Part shown: in pieces, positions 59,573 through 64,000 of the stretch | Numbering within the stretch: position 1 is the first letter of the stretch | Layout: every line of letters starts with the position of its first letter | Source of the DNA: Pseudomonas sp. Irchel 3E13 | GTDB lineage: Bacteria > Pseudomonadota > Gammaproteobacteria > Pseudomonadales > Pseudomonadaceae | DNA: 64,000 bases | Reading direction: 5' to 3' | Assembly: GCF_900187455.1 (NCBI RefSeq) | Contig: NZ_FYDX01000005.1 | Coordinates: 124,001-188,000, forward strand | Notes under the pieces: model-generated | Seen by the model: only the letters and a program-made list of their open reading frames with translations | Databases searched by the model: none | Told to the model about the DNA's origin: nothing | Translations under genes and position numbers: made by a program

Positions 59573-60826
59573 ATGTCTGATAAAAAGCTGAGAGTGCTTG
59601 TCGTCACGCAGTATTTTTGGCCTGAAAACATGCGGATCAATGATCTGGTCCGCGACCTGAAGGAAAAGGGCCACGAGGTTACCGTCCTCACGGGGCTGCC
59701 CAACTATCCCGAGGGTGAAGTGTTCGAAAGCTACCGCACTTCTCCCGGGAATTTTGCGGCCTATCATGGTGCCGATGTGGTCAGGGTACCGATGCTGCCG
59801 CGAGGTAAGCGCAGTATCCAACTGATGCTCAACTACGCATCGTTCTTTCTCAGTGCCTCGACGGTTGGTGCTTTCAAATTACGTGGCCGCCAGTACGACG
59901 TGCTGTTCGTTTACGCGGTATCGCCGATCATGGCGGCGATACCGGCGCTCGTCATCGGGCGTTTGAAAAAAGCACCGGTTTTTGTCTGGGTGCTGGACCT
60001 CTGGCCGGAAACGCTGCGCGCCGTTGGGGTGATACGCAACCCGCGTCTGCTGGCACTGGTAGGCAAGATGGTGTCGTGGATCTACAACCGCACCGACTAC
60101 CTGCTGCTGCAGTCCCACGGTTTCCTGGACAACGTCAGGCAATATTGCACACGGCGGATCGCCGATGAGCGGTTGGTATATTTCCCCAGTTGGGCGGAAG
60201 ATGATTTTTCCTCCTCAGGTTCGACGACGAGTGCTTTGATAGCGGCGGATCCCTCGGTGTTCACCGTGGTCTTCGCCGGCAACCTTGGCGAGGCTCAGGA
60301 TTTCCCGGCGGTTCTCGACGCGGCGCAGGCGCTGCGTGATACCGCGGCGATTCGCTGGGTCATCGTTGGCGATGGCCGAATGAGCGCCTGGCTGGCGGAG
60401 CAGGTACAAGCGCGCCAGTTGCACAACGTGCACCTGCTTGGTCGTCACCCGCTGGAGGCGATGCCCGGCCTGTTCGCCCAGGCTGACGCGTTGCTGGTGA
60501 CCCTGAAAACCAACGATGTCTTCCAGAGGACGATTCCCGGCAAGGTGCAAGCTTACTTGGCGTCCGGGCGTCCTTTGCTGGGCATGATCAACGGCGAGGC
60601 AGCTCGAGTCATCCGCGAGTCCGGTGCCGGGTTTGCCTGTGACTCCAGTGACGCCCGAGGCCTTGCCGCAATCACCAGTACCCTCGCGGATACCGCCTTG
60701 GCGCAACGTAACGCGATGGGTGAGGCCGGGCGTCAGTACTACCTCGAACATTATTCCAAGCCCAAGCTCATGGCTCGCCTGGAGTCGTTATTTCGTGAAG
60801 CCACCCTACGCAAGGCAGGCAAGTGA
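59573..60826 (+). CDS. wbuB: WbuB-type family 4 glycosyltransferase
   Basis: A 417-residue GT-B transferase. YFWPENMRINDLVRDL and LDLWPETLRAVG are hallmarks of the FucNAc-transferring WbuB/WbjE group, and RTIPGKVQAYLASGRPLLG is the donor-binding element with the E-x7-E-like region. It is the only clear elongating GT4 of the locus. The ATG at 59573 was chosen; an in-frame ATG ten codons upstream overlaps fnlC. Its stop overlaps wbpV. Confidence 0.88.
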   Translation: MSDKKLRVLVVTQYFWPENMRINDLVRDLKEKGHEVTVLTGLPNYPEGEVFESYRTSPGNFAAYHGADVVRVPMLPRGKRSIQLMLNYASFFLSASTVGAFKLRGRQYDVLFVYAVSPIMAAIPALVIGRLKKAPVFVWVLDLWPETLRAVGVIRNPRLLALVGKMVSWIYNRTDYLLLQSHGFLDNVRQYCTRRIADERLVYFPSWAEDDFSSSGSTTSALIAADPSVFTVVFAGNLGEAQDFPAVLDAAQALRDTAAIRWVIVGDGRMSAWLAEQVQARQLHNVHLLGRHPLEAMPGLFAQADALLVTLKTNDVFQRTIPGKVQAYLASGRPLLGMINGEAARVIRESGAGFACDSSDARGLAAITSTLADTALAQRNAMGEAGRQYYLEHYSKPKLMARLESLFREATLRKAGK

Positions 60827-61791
60827 TGTCACATACCGTGTTGTTGACCGGTGCTTCCGGTTTTGTAGGTAAGGCTGTCCTTGAAGGGCTTCTGGCGCGG
60901 GACTATTCGGTGGTTGCGGCGTTACGCAGTGTGCCCGCCGATCTGGACCCTCGCGTGGCCGTCAGCCGTTTCGAGGCGCTGGACGGCTCGATGGACTGGG
61001 CGGCCGCTCTTGTCGGGGTGCGTACCGTCATTCATTCCGCTGCGCGCGTACATGTCATGAACGACACCGAAACGGACCCGCTGGCAGCGTTCCGCAAGGT
61101 CAACGTCGATGGGACCCTGAACCTGGCGCGCCAGGCCGTGCAGGCCGGTGCCAGTCGCTTCGTGTTCATCAGCTCGATCAAGGTCAACGGCGAGGGCACA
61201 GCGAAGGGGCGCCCTTATGGTGCCGACGATATGCCGGCCCCGGCCGATCCCTATGGTGTGTCGAAGATGGAAGCCGAACAGGCGCTGCGTTCGCTGGCCA
61301 AGGAGACCGGGCTCGAGGTGGTTATCGTGCGACCGGTGTTGGTTTACGGCCCCGGGGTGAAAGCCAATTTCCTGGCCATGATGCGCTGGCTGGACAAGGG
61401 CGTGCCGCTACCATTCGGCGCCATCGATAACCGTCGCAGCCTGGTAGCCCTGGGCAATCTGGCGGATCTCGTGGTCACTTGCGTCGCCCACCCGGCGGCG
61501 GCCAACCAGACCTTCCTCGTCAGCGATGGCGAAGATTTGTCCACTAGCGGCTTGCTGCGCCGCATGGCCCGGGCCTTGGACAAGCCGGCGAGGCTGTTGC
61601 CGGTTCCCAGCAGCCTGCTGGAGCTGGGCGCAGGCCTGCTGGGCAAGCGCTCCTTGTCGCAGCGGTTGTGTGGCTCCTTGCAAGTCGATATTGAAAAAAC
61701 GCGTTCTTTGCTGGGCTGGAATCCACCGATCAGCGTTGACGACGCGCTTCGGCTGGCGGCCCGGGACTATCAGGAAAAAACAAGAAAATGA
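60826..61791 (+). CDS. wbpV: WbpV-type NAD-dependent sugar reductase/epimerase
   Basis: A 321-residue extended SDR (LLTGASGFVGKAVLEGL; SSIKVNGEGTAKGRP; YGVSKMEAEQAL with Tyr/Lys). In P. aeruginosa O6 WbpV reduces the 4-keto product of WbpM to UDP-D-QuiNAc. Its place beside wbpL and wbpM supports the same role. ATG at 60826 overlaps the wbuB stop; a GTG codon earlier is also possible. Confidence 0.85.
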   Translation: MSHTVLLTGASGFVGKAVLEGLLARDYSVVAALRSVPADLDPRVAVSRFEALDGSMDWAAALVGVRTVIHSAARVHVMNDTETDPLAAFRKVNVDGTLNLARQAVQAGASRFVFISSIKVNGEGTAKGRPYGADDMPAPADPYGVSKMEAEQALRSLAKETGLEVVIVRPVLVYGPGVKANFLAMMRWLDKGVPLPFGAIDNRRSLVALGNLADLVVTCVAHPAAANQTFLVSDGEDLSTSGLLRRMARALDKPARLLPVPSSLLELGAGLLGKRSLSQRLCGSLQVDIEKTRSLLGWNPPISVDDALRLAARDYQEKTRK

Positions 61792-62798
61792 CTCAAGCCT
61801 GGCTGATTCCATTGGTAGGGGGGCTGTCCCTGATATTGACCGCCGTGCTTCGGCGCTACGCGCTGGCCAGGAGCATCATGGATATCCCCAATGCGCGCAG
61901 CTCCCATGCGGTGCCAACACCGCGAGGTGGTGGCGTGGCAATCGTGCTCGCCTTTCTCCTCGCTCTGGCATTACTGGTTACGGACAGTGGCCCCGGGCTG
62001 CACGGGATCATTGCCTTGGGGGGCGCGGGAGCCTTGATCGCGATCATCGGCTTCATGGACGATCACGGTCATATCGCTGCGCGCTGGCGTCTCCTGGGGC
62101 ATTTCCTCGCCGCTGCATGGGCGCTGTTCTGGCTGGGCGGACTGCCTGCGTTGGAGGTCTTTGGCGCGACGCTGGATCTTGGCTGGCTCGGCGCGATTAT
62201 CGCGGCGTTCTATCTGGTCTGGCTGCTTAATCTCTACAATTTCATGGACGGCATCGACGGAATTGCCAGCGTCGAGGCGATCTGCGCCTGTCTTGGGGCC
62301 TGCCTGTTGTACTGGCTCGGAGGGTTTGAGCAACTGTTGATGCTGCCGCTTTTGCTGGCAATGGCCGTCGCTGGTTTCCTTTACTGGAACTTCCCGCCAG
62401 CACGCATTTTCATGGGCGATGCAGGTAGTGGTTTTCTTGGTATCGCCCTGGGCGTGCTGTCATTGCAAGCTGCCTGGGTATCCTCGCAATTGTTCTGGTG
62501 TTGGCTGATCCTGCTTGGGGTGTTCATCGTTGATGCCACCTATACCCTGATTCGCCGTCTGTCCAGGGGCGATAAAGTCTATGAGGCTCATCGCAGCCAT
62601 GCCTACCAGTTCGCGTCGCGCCTTTACGGCAAGCATTTGCCTGTGACCGTCGCGGTTGGCGCGCTCAACCTGTTCTGGTTGTTACCCGTTGCCTTGTGCG
62701 TCATGCTGCTGGGCCTGGACGGGGTGCTGGGTGTGATCATCGCTTATGTACCGCTGGTCATACTGGCCGTGCGTTACCGTGCCGGTGCGCTTGAATAA
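61788..62798 (+). CDS. wbpL: initiating phosphoglycosyltransferase
   Basis: A 336-residue polytopic WecA/WbpL-family enzyme with about 11 helices that puts the first sugar phosphate on undecaprenyl phosphate. GFMDDHGHIAARWRLLGHF, NLYNFMDGIDGIAS, FMGDAGSGFLG and HRSHAYQF are the metal and substrate motifs. WbpL of P. aeruginosa uses UDP-D-QuiNAc or UDP-D-FucNAc; the wbpV neighbour suggests QuiNAc. It overlaps wbpV by 4 bases. Confidence 0.93.
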   Translation: MTQAWLIPLVGGLSLILTAVLRRYALARSIMDIPNARSSHAVPTPRGGGVAIVLAFLLALALLVTDSGPGLHGIIALGGAGALIAIIGFMDDHGHIAARWRLLGHFLAAAWALFWLGGLPALEVFGATLDLGWLGAIIAAFYLVWLLNLYNFMDGIDGIASVEAICACLGACLLYWLGGFEQLLMLPLLLAMAVAGFLYWNFPPARIFMGDAGSGFLGIALGVLSLQAAWVSSQLFWCWLILLGVFIVDATYTLIRRLSRGDKVYEAHRSHAYQFASRLYGKHLPVTVAVGALNLFWLLPVALCVMLLGLDGVLGVIIAYVPLVILAVRYRAGALE

Positions 62799-62888
62799 CC
62801 TGGATTGATTCTCTGGCGGGCATGCGCAGAGGCACGTGTTTTCAGGTACGGATTCACTATGGGAGCAGTAAAGGTGTTTGAAGGGGTT

Positions 62889-64000
62889 ATGGATAGATTG
62901 CGGGCGGTGCTGCTTGGGCTGCCCCGCCGTCAAAAGCGCCTGTTGCAGGTATTGGCCGATGTCGTATTGGTCTGGGCTGCGTTATGGCTGGCGTTCGTCG
63001 TGCGCCTGGGCATCGACGATATGGCGAACCCCATCCGCGACCATCTCTGGCTCTTTATCAGCGCGCAGATAATCGCTATTCCCCTCTTCATTCGCTTTGG
63101 TATGTACCGGGCGGTAATGCGCTATTTTGGCAACGATGCACTCATCGCCATCATCAAGGCGGTCAGTCTCTCAGCCCTGATCCTGGGTGTGGCGGTTTAC
63201 TGGTACAGCAACCACCAGAATGTCGTACCCCGTTCGATCATCTTCAACTACTGGTGGTTGAGCCTGATTCTGGTGGGTGGCTTGCGTCTGGCCATGCGCC
63301 AGTATTTCCTCGGCGACTGGTTCACCGCTGCGCAACATGTGCCGTTCACCAATCGGGACGATGGATTGCCCAAGGTCGCGATCTATGGTGCCGGTTCCGC
63401 CGGTAATCAACTGGTTGCCGCTCTGCGTCTGGGCAAGATGATGCGCCCGGTCGCCTTCATCGATGATGACAGCAGCATCGCCGATCGTGTTATTTCCGGC
63501 TTGCAGGTGTACAAGCCCCGTCATTTGCAAAAGATGATAGATCGAACGGGGGCGCAAGAAATACTTCTGGCCATTCCTTCGGTGACCCGTGTGCGACGCC
63601 GGGAGATTCTCGGTTTCCTTGAAGAGTTTCCCTTGCACGTTCGAAGCGTTCCCGGGTTCATGGACCTGGCCAGTGGCCGGGTCAAGGTCGACGACATTCA
63701 GGAAGTGGATATCGCCGACCTGCTTGGGCGTGACGCGGTTCCCGCGCAGGAAGACCTGCTCGAACGCTGCATATCCGATCAGTCGGTGATGGTGACGGGG
63801 GCGGGTGGCTCGATCGGTTCCGAACTGTGCCGGCAGATTCTCGGTCTGCACCCGCGGATACTGCTGTTGTTCGAACACAGCGAGTTCAATCTCTACAGCA
63901 TCCTGTCCGAACTGGAACAGCGGGTCCGTCGCGAGTCGCTGCCGACCAAGATCCTGCCGATCCTTGGGTCCGTGCGCAATCAGGGACAGATGCTCGACAT
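62889..64000 (+). CDS. wbpM: nucleotide-sugar 4,6-dehydratase WbpM (3' part beyond the window)
   Basis: The visible 370 residues begin with four membrane helices (LQVLADVVLVWAALWLAFVV, LWLFISAQIIAIPLFIRF, AVSLSALILGVAVYWY, IIFNYWWLSLILVGG), then a first Rossmann domain (VAIYGAGSAGNQLVAALRLG) and the start of the catalytic one (VMVTGAGGSIGSELCRQIL); its catalytic residues lie past the edge. WbpM makes UDP-4-keto-6-deoxy-GlcNAc for QuiNAc. The ATG at 62889 aligns with the P. aeruginosa start; ATG at 62859 adds 10 residues and is the alternative. Confidence 0.93.
   Translation, partial: MDRLRAVLLGLPRRQKRLLQVLADVVLVWAALWLAFVVRLGIDDMANPIRDHLWLFISAQIIAIPLFIRFGMYRAVMRYFGNDALIAIIKAVSLSALILGVAVYWYSNHQNVVPRSIIFNYWWLSLILVGGLRLAMRQYFLGDWFTAAQHVPFTNRDDGLPKVAIYGAGSAGNQLVAALRLGKMMRPVAFIDDDSSIADRVISGLQVYKPRHLQKMIDRTGAQEILLAIPSVTRVRRREILGFLEEFPLHVRSVPGFMDLASGRVKVDDIQEVDIADLLGRDAVPAQEDLLERCISDQSVMVTGAGGSIGSELCRQILGLHPRILLLFEHSEFNLYSILSELEQRVRRESLPTKILPILGSVRNQGQMLD

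Overview
The window looks like a chromosomal segment of a fluorescent-group Pseudomonas (P. fluorescens/chlororaphis type). This rests on gene content and order: the N-acetylglutaminylglutamine amide (NAGGN) operon, the ubiG-mupP-yciK block, the gyrA-serC-pheA-[tyrA-aroA fusion]-cmk-rpsA-ihfB block, and an O-antigen locus placed between ihfB and wbpM as in P. aeruginosa. A short REP-type palindrome of the kind scattered through fluorescent pseudomonads is also present. No species can be fixed from this window alone.

Layout. 1-4395 (minus strand): the NAGGN osmoprotectant operon asnO-ngg-M42 peptidase, the last cut by the window edge. 4575-18621: housekeeping and stress genes, namely mnmC, the polyphosphate kinase-2 family gene pap, a DMT exporter, fumC, a DUF2059 protein, bolA, trhO, a DsbA-like protein, an ABC exporter, a GGDEF-EAL protein and a TenA/PqqC-fold protein. 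18625-22204 (minus): yciK, mupP, ubiG and an MTA/SAH deaminase, facing mtnA. 23650-33843: gyrA, serC, pheA, tyrA-aroA, cmk, rpsA and ihfB, with structured leaders before gyrA and rpsA and hairpin terminators after gyrA and rpsA. 33865-35685: a LapA-type membrane protein and a beta-CASP metallo-beta-lactamase nuclease.

36032-64000 (plus): a complete-looking Wzx/Wzy-type O-antigen locus running off the right edge inside wbpM. It holds two divergent wzz genes; a nonulosonic (legionaminic-type) acid module (legB, legC, legG, legI, legH, ptmE, legF, ptmA and three Gfo/Idh/MocA oxidoreductases); wzx, an SGNH hydrolase, wzy and an unassigned GT-B-like protein; an amidotransferase-hisH-hisF trio; fnlABC and wbuB (UDP-L-FucNAc synthesis, amidination and transfer); then wbpV, wbpL and wbpM (UDP-D-QuiNAc synthesis and chain initiation). 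Most genes overlap or nearly abut, so the locus probably works as one or two long transcripts.

How it fits together: WbpM and WbpV would make UDP-D-QuiNAc, which WbpL loads on the lipid carrier. FnlABC make UDP-L-FucNAc and the WbuX/LfnA-HisH-HisF group amidinates this sugar to FucNAm, transferred by WbuB. The leg/ptm genes make a CMP-activated legionaminic-type acid, for which the gene at 52517-53662 is the only visible candidate transferase. Wzx flips, Wzy polymerises and the two Wzz proteins set chain length. The inferred repeat (nonulosonate-FucNAm-QuiNAc) resembles the P. aeruginosa O12 type; that structure is an inference from gene content.
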